From Mesorhizobium loti (lineage in GTDB: Bacteria; Pseudomonadota; Alphaproteobacteria; Rhizobiales; Rhizobiaceae), in the NCBI GenBank assembly GCA_014189435.1, contig CP050293.1, positions 2,485,001-2,549,000 of the forward strand: 64,000 nt of DNA, read 5' to 3'. The position numbers and the translations under genes are program-made. This document shows positions 44,643 to 52,753 of the stretch, piece by piece. The notes beneath the pieces are model-generated. The model did not search any database. It was not told where the DNA came from and saw only the letters and a list, made by a program, of their open reading frames with translations. Numbering within the stretch: position 1 is the stretch's first letter; each line of letters opens with the position of its first letter.

Positions 44643-45254
44643 TCATAGCCTTCCAGGCGGCCTAGGGAGAGTGGGCAGTAGCGCGTTGTCTTCTTGCTGA
44701 AGAAGCCGACTCGCCTTTTCGGCCAGTCGTTTGCGCCTCTGTTCGCGGAAGGCAGTCATGCACCAGCGCGTGATGCCATAGAACAACAGGCCAAAGATCA
44801 GCCCAAGCGGCACCGCGCCGATCAGCATCGGCTTCAGCACAGGTACCCACAATTGCGAAAACGAAAGGTTATGCAACATCTCACTGAGATGCGCAGGCGG
44901 GCCGTGACGTGGCAGGCGGTCGTGCAACATGATCTTGCCGGTCTCCCAGGAGGCACCCCACAAAAGGGGCAACGTCAACGGATTACCGAAAACAACTGCG
45001 CCAAGTGCTGCCGCCACCAGGTTTCCTGCGATCAGCCAGCACAGGACGGCGGCAATGGCGAAGTGGAAACCCACCGGAAAGAATGAGGCGAATACCCCCG
45101 CCGCGACCCCAGCCGCCACGGCGTGTGGAGTGGCGTTCAGCCGCAGGATGCGCTTTGAAAAGTACTGGAACGAGCGCGAGAAGGAACTGCGCGGCCACAT
45201 ATAGGTGCGTAAGCGCTCGAAGAGACCATCAGGGTGCCGGCGTCGAAAGAGCAC
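44643..45254 (-). CDS. DUF2062 membrane protein
   Basis: A 203-residue protein. Typical DUF2062 features are TYMWPRSSFSRSFQYFSKRI near the start, ATPHAVAAGVAAGVFASFFP, and NPLTLPLLWGASWETGK, with three to four helices. A GTG at 45254 after AGGA gives the usual short head (LFRRRHPDGLFERLR); the long frame upstream is antisense to the lipoprotein gene. Function unknown; behind an EcfG-type promoter. Confidence 0.82.
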   Translation of the reverse strand: MLFRRRHPDGLFERLRTYMWPRSSFSRSFQYFSKRILRLNATPHAVAAGVAAGVFASFFPVGFHFAIAAVLCWLIAGNLVAAALGAVVFGNPLTLPLLWGASWETGKIMLHDRLPRHGPPAHLSEMLHNLSFSQLWVPVLKPMLIGAVPLGLIFGLLFYGITRWCMTAFREQRRKRLAEKASRLLQQEDNALLPTLPRPPGRL

Positions 45255-45317
45255 TCTCGTTCCTAACTCCACCAACGCCGCGGGACTTGTCGGCCGGAAT
45301 GAAATCGGCTCTAAAAA

Positions 45318-45342
45318 AACGCGGGCTGCGTTGCTTTGTTCC
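45318..45342 (-). promoter_or_regulatory. EcfG-type promoter for DUF2062 gene
   Basis: GGAAC (45342-45338), 17 bases, GTT (45320-45318) preceded by C (CGTT), 64 bases upstream of the GTG at 45254. Confidence 0.75.
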
Positions 45343-45387
45343 GGTTTGTCAGGTTTAGAAAATATTGGGTAATAAGGGTGATCGCGT

Positions 45388-46005
45388 GTGAAATCGGTTA
45401 GGGTCAAATCGGACTCCCTCAAAGCTAGTTCGGCGTTGCTTGCCCTGGCGCTCGCCGGCTGCGCGGCATTGGGAGGCAAGCCGGCGCCGCTCGATACTTT
45501 CGAGCTGTCCGCCCCCTCGATCGACTCCCATGGCCACAGCCGCCGCCAGATCCTGATCGCCCAGCCTTCCGCGCTCAAGGCGCTGGACAGCCAGAACATC
45601 GTCATCAAGCCGGCCGATCGCTCGATCCAGTATCTCAAGGGTGCGCAATGGGCAGACCGGCTGCCGCTGATCGTGCAGGCGAGGCTCGCCGAAACCTTCC
45701 AGCGCTCCGGCAGCTTTGCCGGCGTCGGCAAGCCGGGCGAGGGGCTGGCGATCGACTTTCAGGTGATCGTCGAGATCCGTTCCTTCGAGGTGCGGGTCGA
45801 TGGCGGCGACCATGCCGAGGTCGACCTGTTCGTGCGCATCCTGAACGACCGCAATGGCGAGGTGCGTGCCTCGAAGAGCTTCACCGCTTCCGCGCCTGTC
45901 TCGGGCAGCGGCAATCCCGCCTTTGTCGGCGCGCTCGACGCCGCGTTTGGCGACGCTGCTAGACAGATCGTGCGCTGGGCCGATACGGCGATCCGAACCG
46001 GATAA
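45388..46005 (+). CDS. ABC-type transport auxiliary lipoprotein (PqiC/MlaD-associated type)
   Basis: A 205-residue lipoprotein. Signal peptide with lipobox LAGC (SSALLALALAGCAALGGKP), then the ABC-auxiliary domain: GHSRRQILIAQPSALKALDS, ARLAETFQRSGSFAGVGKPG and EVDLFVRILNDRNGEVRASK. Such lipoproteins partner MCE-type lipid transporters at the outer membrane, normally beside permease, ATPase and MCE genes, none of which is near, so it is an orphan. GTG start. Part of this gene is duplicated at 30751-30843. Confidence 0.82.
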   Translation: MKSVRVKSDSLKASSALLALALAGCAALGGKPAPLDTFELSAPSIDSHGHSRRQILIAQPSALKALDSQNIVIKPADRSIQYLKGAQWADRLPLIVQARLAETFQRSGSFAGVGKPGEGLAIDFQVIVEIRSFEVRVDGGDHAEVDLFVRILNDRNGEVRASKSFTASAPVSGSGNPAFVGALDAAFGDAARQIVRWADTAIRTG

Positions 46006-46257
46006 ACCAGCGGTGCCTGGCGGCGTCCAATGCAAATAGGCGTCGTATGAGCGGATTGGCATCTGAATAATTGAGATGCGCCACTGGCGTCGCCAGAACG
46101 TCAGGTGCGGCCAAGGTGGGGATGCGATAATCCGCAGACGCTAGCGACTTCTAAAGCACAAGCTGCTTGCCGCCCAAAGGCGACGGTGGCAGGAGGCTCG
46201 CAAGTGCAGCGTGAACGCAGTTGGTGGGCTGCCGCGCGGGCGCGTATACCTATAGGC

Positions 46258-46332
46258 TTATCGCAGTCCTAAGAAGCCCAAGATAAAAAGGACAATTACG
46301 ATCGCGCCAACAACCCAAATAATCCGATTCAT
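46258..46332 (-). CDS. 24-residue membrane peptide
   Basis: ATG at 46332 after AGGAAAGAGAG, encoding MNRIIWVVGAIVIVLFILGF and then LGLR. One transmembrane helix with a basic end. Closely similar 24-residue peptides exist in many Rhizobiales genomes to my knowledge, without a function. An EcfG-type promoter lies about 110 bases upstream on the same strand. Confidence 0.72.
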   Translation of the reverse strand: MNRIIWVVGAIVIVLFILGFLGLR

Positions 46333-46439
46333 CGTCTCTCTCTTTCCTGCTCAAGAAGCCCCGCCAATTAGGGACCGATGCCACGGCCGGCCAATGGACC
46401 GCTTCCTACGCCAAGAAGCGGCATCCGAAGCACCACCTC

Positions 46440-46464
46440 AACAGTTCAAAACCCCTAATGTTCC
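46440..46464 (-). promoter_or_regulatory. EcfG-type promoter for 24-residue peptide
   Basis: GGAAC (46464-46460), 17 bases, GTT (46442-46440). The spacer begins ATTAG as in modules A-D but lacks the matching CTAA. Confidence 0.7.
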
Positions 46465-46697
46465 AAGGCCCGTTCGCACTGCACACCCTCCCCAGTCAGA
46501 GAAGTTGTAAGCCCGGGGATAACGCGGCGACCGAGGCGGATTTTCTTGCTGAGGCTACAGGCACCTCGCCACCTAATGATTCGACGAGATTAGGTTATCG
46601 TCCGCCTTGGCTGCACATTCCATCCTACATATCGTTGTTCGCCGCGCTCCTTGGCCCGAGCTGGAAAGTTCCGGATCGAACCCAACGTCTTATTCCT

Positions 46698-46723
46698 GGA
46701 ACTTCGGTGGATTTTGACGCGTT
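46698..46723 (+). promoter_or_regulatory. EcfG-type promoter (18-base gap) for YihY-like gene
   Basis: GGAAC (46698-46702), 18 bases, GTT (46721-46723) preceded by C (CGTT). The ATG of the YihY-like gene is at 46850. Confidence 0.55.
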
Positions 46724-46849
46724 ACATCATAGAGGAATTTATCAGGACACGCTTGCAGCCTCCCATTTGGTCACCGCGCCGTCTGCGCTAAGGGCGGTCC
46801 AGTGTCGAAGCCTCAGTGCCCGATTAACGGTCGATGTGAACTGTTCGAA

Positions 46850-47908
46850 ATGCCAGCAAAAGCACCCAAGTACGCAGAAAGCAAATCTCTGATTGACCGC
46901 GAGGCGGAACGCCACGCGGCAAATTCCTCCAAGGCTCGCTTAACGACTGCAGGTGAGGCCGGGCAAGAGCGAGGCAGGGAGGCCGAATGGCCATCCCAGA
47001 TTCCCGCTCTAGGGTGGAAGGATATCGCTTGGCGCGTGTGGGAGGAATTCAACAAGGATCGCATGCTGCTCGTGGCCGCTGGTGCCACTTTCTACCTGCT
47101 ACTTGCTCTGTTTCCGGCTTTGGCGGCCTTCATGTCTCTATACGGGTTTGTAGCCGATCCAATAACCGTAGCCGATCACGTTTCCTATCTCGCCGGCTTG
47201 CTTCCTTCGACCGGACTCGATCTCATTCGTCAGCAACTGCAAGCGCTGGCACAACAGAACACCAGCGCCCTTGGCGTAGGGTTTTTCGTCGGCCTGTCTA
47301 TTGCATTGTGGAGCGCCAACAGCGGTATCAAAGCGCTTTTCGACGCCATGAACATCGCCTATGCGGAGACTGAAAAACGCAGCTTTCTCAGACTTAACAT
47401 CATGTCGGTCGGGTTCACCATTGGTGCTTTGATGATCGGCATCGTTTTGCTCCTGGCCGTCGGTGTGGTTCCCGCCGTCTTGTCGTATTTGTATCTCGAC
47501 AAATGGGCAGAAGTGCTCTTCGTCTTAGGACGGTGGCCTATTCTCATGCTGGCCGTACTCACCGGGATATCGCTGATTTACCGGTTCGGCCCGAGCCGGG
47601 CGAAAGCCAAATGGCGCTGGCTGAGCTGGGGCGCCGTGATGGCAACGCTGGTCTGGTTAGTCGCATCGTGGCTGTTCTCGTTCTATCTGCAGCATTTCGC
47701 CAATTACAATGTGACCTACGGATCGTTAGGCGCAGTCGTCGGCTTAATGATGTGGACCTGGATTTCGGTCGTCATTCTCATTGTCGGGGCCGCGATCAAC
47801 GCTGAAATGGAACATCAGACATCACGCGATTCAACCACCGGGCCGCCATTGCCGATGGGCCAGCGAGGGGCGGTGGTTGCCGATAGTCTTGGCAAGGTCG
47901 CTGAGTGA
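46850..47908 (+). CDS. YihY/BrkB family membrane protein
   Basis: A 352-residue protein. A hydrophilic head of about 65 residues precedes the YihY core with six helices: KDIAWRVWEEFNKDRMLLVA, AGATFYLLLALFPALAAFMS, AL.SANSGIKALFDAMNIAY and the C-terminal WISVVILIVGAAINAEMEHQ. These proteins were once called ribonuclease BN but are inner-membrane proteins of uncertain transport role. Start 46850 is chosen over the upstream GTG because it leaves a simple head. Its stop overlaps the next small frame (GTGA). Confidence 0.87.
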   Translation: MPAKAPKYAESKSLIDREAERHAANSSKARLTTAGEAGQERGREAEWPSQIPALGWKDIAWRVWEEFNKDRMLLVAAGATFYLLLALFPALAAFMSLYGFVADPITVADHVSYLAGLLPSTGLDLIRQQLQALAQQNTSALGVGFFVGLSIALWSANSGIKALFDAMNIAYAETEKRSFLRLNIMSVGFTIGALMIGIVLLLAVGVVPAVLSYLYLDKWAEVLFVLGRWPILMLAVLTGISLIYRFGPSRAKAKWRWLSWGAVMATLVWLVASWLFSFYLQHFANYNVTYGSLGAVVGLMMWTWISVVILIVGAAINAEMEHQTSRDSTTGPPLPMGQRGAVVADSLGKVAE

Positions 47909-48132
47909 CCACCAAATCTGAATCGCCGCGCCTGCGGGGGAGCCATCGTCAAGATCAGCGGAACCTCATATCGTCGGGCAGCCTGTTTTGGCATGAGGAA
48001 GCGCGGTTCGAGAAGCCTCACTGGCGTACGGTGCTGACCACGAAGGACAAAGCCAAGGCCTTCGCGATGGCAAAGGAGATCGGCGACAGAGGGGCGGGTC
48101 GAGGAGATACGCCGAAGGTGAGGAGGCGCTAA
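47905..48132 (+). CDS. small protein of the MTDKP/VLTT-DKAKA family, altered copy
   Basis: A 75-residue frame beginning with GTG overlapping the YihY-like stop (GTGA). Residues 36-63 (FEKPHWRTVLTTKDKAKAFA, MAKEIGDR) match the family seen at 54566 (APHW..VLTTEDKAKALAWAREIGD). The N-terminus lacks the usual YVVSVF strand in frame, and the C-terminal GAGRGDTPKV appears shifted relative to VRVETIRPKV, so the copy may be non-functional. Confidence 0.45.
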   Translation: MTTKSESPRLRGSHRQDQRNLISSGSLFWHEEARFEKPHWRTVLTTKDKAKAFAMAKEIGDRGAGRGDTPKVRRR

Positions 48133-48155
48133 CGGCCCGTCTGGCGCGAGGCAAT

Positions 48156-48180
48156 GGAACATTAGGCATCTCTAATAGTT
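48156..48180 (+). promoter_or_regulatory. EcfG-type promoter with TTAG-N6-CTAA spacer, module C
   Basis: GGAAC (48156-48160), 17 bases, GTT (48178-48180). The spacer contains TTAG-GCATCT-CTAA. Confidence 0.75.
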
Positions 48181-48186
48181 ACCCTA

Positions 48187-48271
48187 ACGGCAGGGGTCAC
48201 CAACGCCTCCGCAAGCCCGCGATCCCTAGGGGCGGCCCGCCGCTGCCGTGAATGGAGCGGCGGGTCTTTTT
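48187..48271 (+). ncRNA. candidate stress-induced small RNA or leader, module C
   Basis: About 85 bases from the expected start to a strong hairpin, CCCGCCGCT (48236-48244) pairing with AGCGGCGGG (48256-48264), followed by TCTTTTT. This is a good intrinsic terminator. The ATG of a small gene lies only 21 bases later, so the element may be either a free RNA or an attenuated leader. Confidence 0.55.
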
Positions 48272-48292
48272 ACATCGCTGGAGGACGGAGCA

Positions 48293-48517
48293 ATGACCGA
48301 CAAACCGCTGACGACGCGCCAATCCTTCCCCACTTCCGACTGCCGACCCTGGCGATCGGTCATTTCCGACGCAGCCAGAAAAGGCGTGGAGGCGTCGATC
48401 GCCCTCGATAATGATCCCACGGTTATTCTTCATTCTTTCAGCGAGGCCGATGCCCACGACAAAGTCGACTGGCAGAAGCCGGGAGACGGAACCAGACAAA
48501 GGTTTTGGCGGTTGTGA
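48293..48517 (+). CDS. small protein starting MTDKP, 74 residues
   Basis: ATG after GGAGG, directly downstream of the module C hairpin. The sequence MTDKPLTTRQSFPTSDCRPW shares only the MTDKP start with the family at 52242 and 54566; the rest (VEASIALDNDPTVILHSFSE) is distinct. Small, soluble, no known domain. If module C terminates strongly, expression would depend on read-through. Confidence 0.6.
   Translation: MTDKPLTTRQSFPTSDCRPWRSVISDAARKGVEASIALDNDPTVILHSFSEADAHDKVDWQKPGDGTRQRFWRL
48488..48513 (+). promoter_or_regulatory. possible EcfG-type promoter (18-base gap) for secreted small protein
   Basis: GGAAC (48488-48492), 18 bases, GTT (48511-48513) preceded by G. The site overlaps the end of the previous gene and lies 49 bases upstream of the ATG at 48562. 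Weaker than the other sites. Confidence 0.4.
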
Positions 48518-48561
48518 TCAATTCCGCTTAATCGCACGGCGCTCAAACCGGGAGAAATATC

Positions 48562-48855
48562 ATGCAACGGCTTATGTTCACATCAGTTGTAATCGCTTTG
48601 TCGGCTGGCCTGTCGGTGTCACAAGCCGCCACGCCCGTTCAACATAAACACGGTATCAGAACGAATTATGGTGCGGCCGGCGGCATGAAGCTTGACCCCA
48701 CTATAACGGGCGGCACATCGAAACCGAATGCGGCAAAAGATTGTGCCACCGGCCAGCAGACCGGCACCGCACAATCCTCCGCGCCTGGTCAGGCGACAGT
48801 CGACGGGAAGGGCGCCGCCCCTGGCCAGATGGAAAAGACAGCTGCGGGCTGTTGA
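48562..48855 (+). CDS. secreted small protein, 97 residues
   Basis: Signal peptide (LMFTSVVIALSAGLSVSQAA) followed by a mature part rich in Gly, Thr, Gln and Ala (GGMKLDPTITGGTSKPNAAK), with two cysteines (CATGQQTG and the C-terminal C). No known domain. AGAAA lies near the ATG. A probable periplasmic stress protein. Confidence 0.65.
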   Translation: MQRLMFTSVVIALSAGLSVSQAATPVQHKHGIRTNYGAAGGMKLDPTITGGTSKPNAAKDCATGQQTGTAQSSAPGQATVDGKGAAPGQMEKTAAGC

Positions 48856-48917
48856 ACCATCGCCGCGCGCTTCAGGGAGATCGGTGAGGATCGAGAGATC
48901 ACGCCGAAACGGAAAAG

Positions 48918-49130
48918 TCATCGCCCAATGCCATTCCATTCTCGATCAGCCACGCGGTGGATATGAAAATGCCGGGCTGACCCAACAGCCGGTACCCATT
49001 CCTCTCCGGATTCCAGGACCTGTAAGGTGAATTGCTTCCCAGCCGGCAGACTCATCAGGATCGCATCGTTTGGCTTTAGATTAGTAAGCGGAGGATCCAC
49101 GGTGAAGCGCATCCCATCATGAAGATTCAC
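48918..49130 (-). CDS. hypothetical protein, 70 residues
   Basis: GTG start at 49130; the product NLHDGMRFTVDPPLTNLKPN with SLPAGKQFTLQVLESGEEWV is beta-rich and looks like a small domain with a terminal HFHIHRVADREW. No known family. An AAAGAG lies about nine bases before the GTG. Confidence 0.45.
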   Translation of the reverse strand: MNLHDGMRFTVDPPLTNLKPNDAILMSLPAGKQFTLQVLESGEEWVPAVGSARHFHIHRVADREWNGIGR

Positions 49131-49400
49131 ACGTCATCGCTCTTTCCCATGAAAGTTGTTTACTGCTGATTTGATCGTCAATTTTTTACTTCCTGCCACT
49201 TTGGTGTACGCCTAGCCGCGCGGTCTGGCTTTAGGTTGTGGCGAACTTTCTGACGGATTTTCGGCCAATTTGGCGAATCTCCGATCTTTTAGCCAAAGCG
49301 ACTTTTTTCTTGCCAGTAGCTCATCGCGATCATCATTTGTGATCATAACTGGCGCGCTGCTGGCGCTTCTCACAGGGCCTGCAATCGCGGGGCGAGCCGA

Positions 49401-49868
49401 ATGCTAGCCCGAACCCCATTCACCGAAATCGAGGTCGACGGCGTCGGCACCTATCGGCTGCCAAACCAATGGCAAGGCCAGCGGCTGAGGCGCCTTCGCG
49501 GCGAGGAGCCCCATACCGCTGTGCTGGCGATCGGGTGCGGGATGACAGTGCACCAGTTCAACAAGCTGCCGGCCGAAAGACAGCATGAGGTGCACCGGGC
49601 CTACTTGGCGCTGATGTCGTCAAGCAACGTCGCGTCTATGGCTGACCCGGCGCCGGCCGAGACGCGCGTCATCCCTCGCGGACACCTATCGATCGATCAG
49701 AAGATGGCCATCGGCCGCTGGCTCCTGCGCAACAAGGCTGCTCTGCCTCATGGGCATTTCGGGCCGTGGCTGGACAAGCAGGAAGGGCTGTCTCGCGGGA
49801 TGGCTTCGCAGTGCATGGCGCTGGCCACTGGCGGGCGCCAGGACGGGCGGGGCGTTTCACCGCTGTAA
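49401..49868 (+). CDS. hypothetical protein, 155 residues
   Basis: A soluble protein starting LARTPFTEIEVDGVGTYRLP, with a middle HTAVLAIGCGMTVHQFNKLP and a C-terminal IPRGHLSIDQKMAIGRWLLR then NKAALPHGHFGPWLDKQ. The final third resembles DNA-associated or phage-replication proteins of rhizobia (host-range small proteins) only loosely. A sequence similar to its 3' end (GCTGTA.GAG.GCGG) recurs at 52977, implying a decayed second copy. Confidence 0.55.
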   Translation: MLARTPFTEIEVDGVGTYRLPNQWQGQRLRRLRGEEPHTAVLAIGCGMTVHQFNKLPAERQHEVHRAYLALMSSSNVASMADPAPAETRVIPRGHLSIDQKMAIGRWLLRNKAALPHGHFGPWLDKQEGLSRGMASQCMALATGGRQDGRGVSPL

Positions 49869-49967
49869 GAGGGCGGCCGGGGGAAACGCGCTCTGGCGGA
49901 CGCCCGAGAACACTCTCTAGTCGGCTCCACAAGACCTTGCTAAAGTAAGGGTGTTGCGACGGAGGAG

Positions 49968-50339
49968 ATGATGTCGATCGGCGACGAGCTTCAGAAACAA
50001 TGGGACATTTACGTCGCCGCATACCGCGCCGGGGATGCTGCGGGTTGCGCGTCCATAATCACGGATGACGCGGAATTGCATTCTCCGTATGCGCCGCCAG
50101 CACGCGGCCGCGCGGCTATAGAGGCGCTGCATGGCGCTTGGACCCAACACGCCGGGCCGGACAAAACACTTGCCGTGATAGCGGCTGGCACCTCCGGGGA
50201 TCTGGCCTGGTCACTCGCGGCCTATTCGGAAGGTGAGCCAACCGGGAACGGAACTTCACTCAGCGTCTTTGAGCGCCATGCTGGAGCAGGCTGGTTGATC
50301 CGCATGTGTAGCCTGAACAGTAACGACGTGGTCCAATAG
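49968..50339 (+). CDS. SnoaL/NTF2-like fold protein
   Basis: A 123-residue protein of the SnoaL/DUF4440 type: LQKQWDIYVAAYRAGDAAGC, IITDDAELHSPYAPPARGRA, AIEALHGAWT and the C-terminal sheet TSLSVFERHAGAGWLIRMCS. The fold is a cone-shaped alpha/beta barrel used for ketosteroid-like hydrolysis, isomerisation or simple binding. GGAGG precedes the ATG. Substrate unknown. Confidence 0.75.
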   Translation: MMSIGDELQKQWDIYVAAYRAGDAAGCASIITDDAELHSPYAPPARGRAAIEALHGAWTQHAGPDKTLAVIAAGTSGDLAWSLAAYSEGEPTGNGTSLSVFERHAGAGWLIRMCSLNSNDVVQ

Positions 50340-50666
50340 GACGCAAATTGCGCGTCCGTGAGCACCCCTGGCCACCGGCCAAAAGAACGCGCAAGCAGGC
50401 GCGCCTATCAGCGCCTCTGATGTGAGTCCCTGTTCCATCAAAATCTAACAGTTGGAAAAGCGCACTGGAAAGCACGTGCGGTAACAGTTGATTCAACCAT
50501 CACTGGTATATTAGGGAGTGTGAGTAGCGGCTCCGACAGTGGGCGGGCGCTTGAGTGCCGGAGCCGCCAGCGCAGTCCGGTTGGGGTTTGACCGCGCCGT
50601 CCTATTCTGGGACAGCGCGGTCAACGATCCGTTAAAATGTTGCGGAACTAATTAAGCGCACGCTAA
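50340..50666. other. non-coding stretch with two strong hairpins
   Basis: Hairpin 1 at 50527-50567: GCGGCTCCG / CGGAGCCGC with a 23-base loop. Hairpin 2 at 50588-50624: TTGACCGCGC / GCGCGGTCAA with a 17-base loop. They precede the DNA ligase gene and may be terminators of the upstream gene or repeat elements. Confidence 0.55.
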
Positions 50667-50693
50667 TTGAATCGCGGTTTCGCGAGTCATTGC

Positions 50694-51551
50694 ATGCGTT
50701 TGAGGTTCCTCCCCCCGTTGATGCCGACCTTGGTGGAGAAGCCTCCCGATGGCGAAGGATGGATTCACGAGGTCAAGTTCGATGGGTATCGATCGCAACT
50801 CATCATCGATGAAGACGGCATCAGGATCTTCACGCGCAACGGCCACGACTGGACGGCGAAATACCGTGACTTGGTGACAGAGGCCAAAAGCCTTGGCACC
50901 GAAAGCGCTATCGTCGACGGCGAGATCATTGTGCTGAACGAGGCGGGACTGTCGGACTTCAGCGAACTGCGCAAGGCGATCACGCGCCGGCAGCATGACC
51001 TCTATTTCGTTGCCTTCGATCTGCTCCACCTCAATGGCCACGATCTGCGCGACATGGCGCTGGAGGAGCGGCGCGAGATCCTCGCCGACATGATTCCGGC
51101 CGACATCCGGATCCAGTTCAGCCAGGCGCTGCCGGGCAAAGCCGATGCCATCTATCACCTAGTCGACCAAGCCGGGCTCGAGGGCATGGTGTCGAAGCGG
51201 CGGGACAGCAAATACCGGAGCGGACCGTCGACCAATTGGCTGAAGGCCAAATGCTACTCGATCGACGAATACGAGCTGCTCGGCGTCGAGCGTGAGGCGG
51301 GCAAGCCGGCGTTCGCTCTGATGGCCGAGCGCGGCACCGGGCGCTATGTCGGCAGCGCGTTTGTCACCTTGAACCGGGAAATGCGGGAGCGGCTGTGGAA
51401 ACGCGTCCAGGAGCACCCTGGGACGGCGCCAAGGGGCATGAAGCGGCCGGCAACGCAATGGGTCAAGCCGGGGCTGATCGGTCGCGTGAAGCATCTACGG
51501 GGCGAGGACGACCTTCGTCATGCCTCGCTGCAGGATTTCCGAGAAGAATGA
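50694..51551 (+). CDS. ATP-dependent DNA ligase (LigC/LigD ligase domain type)
   Basis: A 285-residue protein that is only a ligase core. The adenylation lysine is in motif I, WIHEVKFDGYRSQLIIDEDG; motif III is YFVAFDLLHLNGHDL; motif IV is EGMVSKRRDSKYR; motif V is NWLKAKCY. A C-terminal OB-fold follows. It seals breaks using ATP and normally works with Ku in end joining; no polymerase or nuclease domain and no ku gene are present here. The start may be ATG 50694 or an upstream TTG at 50667. It overlaps the next gene by four bases. Confidence 0.87.
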   Translation: MRLRFLPPLMPTLVEKPPDGEGWIHEVKFDGYRSQLIIDEDGIRIFTRNGHDWTAKYRDLVTEAKSLGTESAIVDGEIIVLNEAGLSDFSELRKAITRRQHDLYFVAFDLLHLNGHDLRDMALEERREILADMIPADIRIQFSQALPGKADAIYHLVDQAGLEGMVSKRRDSKYRSGPSTNWLKAKCYSIDEYELLGVEREAGKPAFALMAERGTGRYVGSAFVTLNREMRERLWKRVQEHPGTAPRGMKRPATQWVKPGLIGRVKHLRGEDDLRHASLQDFREE

Positions 51552-51748
51552 GCAAGCGCGGCAGCGATTTCCTCTACCATTGGATATCGGACCATTTACC
51601 GGACGCTCCGATCATCGACCCGGTCCTAATGGTGATTGATATGGCTGTGGACGCAAAACGGGCGGCCGAAATCCAAGGCATTTCCGGCCAAGAGATCGAT
51701 GAGGAAATTGGTACGATCTACAAATTCATCATGCGGGATTTGCGCTGA
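51548..51748 (+). CDS. DUF768 family protein
   Basis: A 66-residue protein (SKRGSDFLYHWISDHLPDAP, then AAEIQGISGQEIDEEIGTIY) matching DUF768, a family found mainly in Mesorhizobium and its relatives. The ATG overlaps the ligase stop (ATGA), implying coupled translation. No function is known; its link to a DNA ligase is unusual and worth noting. Confidence 0.78.
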   Translation: MSKRGSDFLYHWISDHLPDAPIIDPVLMVIDMAVDAKRAAEIQGISGQEIDEEIGTIYKFIMRDLR

Positions 51749-51820
51749 GTCTCTTGCTAGGCGACAGGCAAGGAATATAGTCCTCCCGTTGCGGCGAACC
51801 CCCTTCAACGGAGATCGCCA

Positions 51821-52063
51821 ATGGCCAGGACTAAACCAGCAAAACAGCTTTCACAGTCGGAAATCGACCGCTTCATGGTCGAGGCGGAACGGCTTCATAA
51901 AAGCATAGTGCAACCGCTCCTATCGCCAACCTGTGATCATTATCGGTCGCTCCAGGCTGTGCACGAGGTGCTGCTGAAATCCATCAAGGATATCACCGGC
52001 AGGGATGCGTCGTTCATCAGGTGGAACCTGACAGGGCCGGCGCGACCGCCTATGGCTGGGTAG
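51821..52063 (+). CDS. hypothetical protein, 80 residues
   Basis: ATG after CGGAGA. A small basic helical protein: ARTKPAKQLSQSEIDRFMVE, AERLHKSIVQPLLSPTCDHY and RSLQAVHEVLLKSIKDI. No known domain. Its 3' end is followed by a segment, GCCGAC.TTCGATCGAAGGT (52069-52088), that recurs at 54399, and then by module D. Confidence 0.6.
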   Translation: MARTKPAKQLSQSEIDRFMVEAERLHKSIVQPLLSPTCDHYRSLQAVHEVLLKSIKDITGRDASFIRWNLTGPARPPMAG

Positions 52064-52097
52064 CGGAGCCGACGTTCGATCGAAGGTAGTGATTGAC

Positions 52098-52122
52098 GGA
52101 ACATTAGCTGTCCCTAAAAGTT
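52098..52122 (+). promoter_or_regulatory. EcfG-type promoter with TTAG-N6-CTAA spacer, module D
   Basis: GGAAC (52098-52102), 17 bases, GTT (52120-52122). The spacer contains TTAG-CTGTCC-CTAA. Confidence 0.75.
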
Positions 52123-52128
52123 TGGTGC

Positions 52129-52225
52129 TTGCGGCAAGGTGATGGTCACACACCCCGTCATCTTCCGAAGATCGGACAATGCACCACCGATCGGCCCGCG
52201 CTCTCTCAGAGGGGCGCGGGCTTTC
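52129..52225 (+). ncRNA. candidate stress-induced small RNA or leader, module D
   Basis: About 97 bases from the expected start to the hairpin GCCCGCGC (52194-52201) / GCGCGGGC (52214-52221) followed by TTT. The stem is preceded by CGATCG. The ATG of a broken MTDKP-type frame lies 17 bases after the hairpin. Confidence 0.55.
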
Positions 52226-52241
52226 GCACGCAGAGGAAAAG

Positions 52242-52340
52242 ATGACGGACAAGCCCCGCCACAACCTACATCGTCAGCGTCTTCGATAAGCCGTACTGGC
52301 GCATGTGGTTCTTGTCCCCCACGCATTGCCCGGACGTGAA
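52242..52340 (+). pseudogene. MTDKP/SVF-KPYW family small protein, broken copy
   Basis: ATG after AGAGGAAAAG. The first frame reads MTDKPRH and then loses the expected sequence; one frame over, TYIVSVFDKPYWRMW matches the family (TYVVSVFEAPHWR at 54566). The part corresponding to VLTTEDKAKALAW is absent and replaced by unrelated sequence, so the copy is shifted and truncated. Confidence 0.6.
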
Positions 52341-52540
52341 CCGCTCGACTTGGCGATAGCTTTCGAGTTCAAGCTTGTGCCGAGCAAAAGTGTTATGGCC
52401 GGCGGTGTCACCGCAGCGAAACGCCCCGCCTTCTTGGAGAAAGTCCCGGCGCGCTTGAGTTTCTGATACCAGGCTCTCGGGAGTTGTTTTTCCGAGACGT
52501 TTATTTTTCCGGTTGCCATTGCGGACACCAGGCCGAACGC

Positions 52541-52753
52541 CTACGGCTTCACGACTCGGCCAGCCGATCGAGCGTCGAGCCCATTTTCGTAAATCCGCGC
52601 TAGCACGTCGCGGCCAGTGTCGGCCCGCTCCCGTACGCAGCCGACGAGTATTCTTCCCCCCAAGGACGCAGGCGCACCAGCAACGTCGTCCCATACCGTC
52701 CAGGTACCAGACGGCTCAGGGACGCAGCTAAATCTAGGTTGCCGATCGTCCAT
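52541..52753 (-). CDS. hypothetical protein, 70 residues
   Basis: DDRQPRFSCVPEPSGTWTVW then GGRILVGCVRERADTGRDVL and ARIYENGLDARSAGR read like a small globular protein with a repeated WTVWD-type core; no named family. The frame downstream on the same strand (52274-52528, ATGKINVSEKQLPRAWYQKL) is also protein-like but decays, possibly another lost gene. No promoter of the EcfG type is found. Confidence 0.4.
   Translation of the reverse strand: MDDRQPRFSCVPEPSGTWTVWDDVAGAPASLGGRILVGCVRERADTGRDVLARIYENGLDARSAGRVVKP

Larger units (their letters stand above)
46333..46849. other. divergent region with two EcfG-type promoters
   Basis: Holds the leftward promoter 46440-46464 (small membrane peptide) and the rightward promoter 46698-46723 (YihY-like protein). 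The open frame 46458-46892 has no similarity and I take it as non-coding. Confidence 0.5.
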
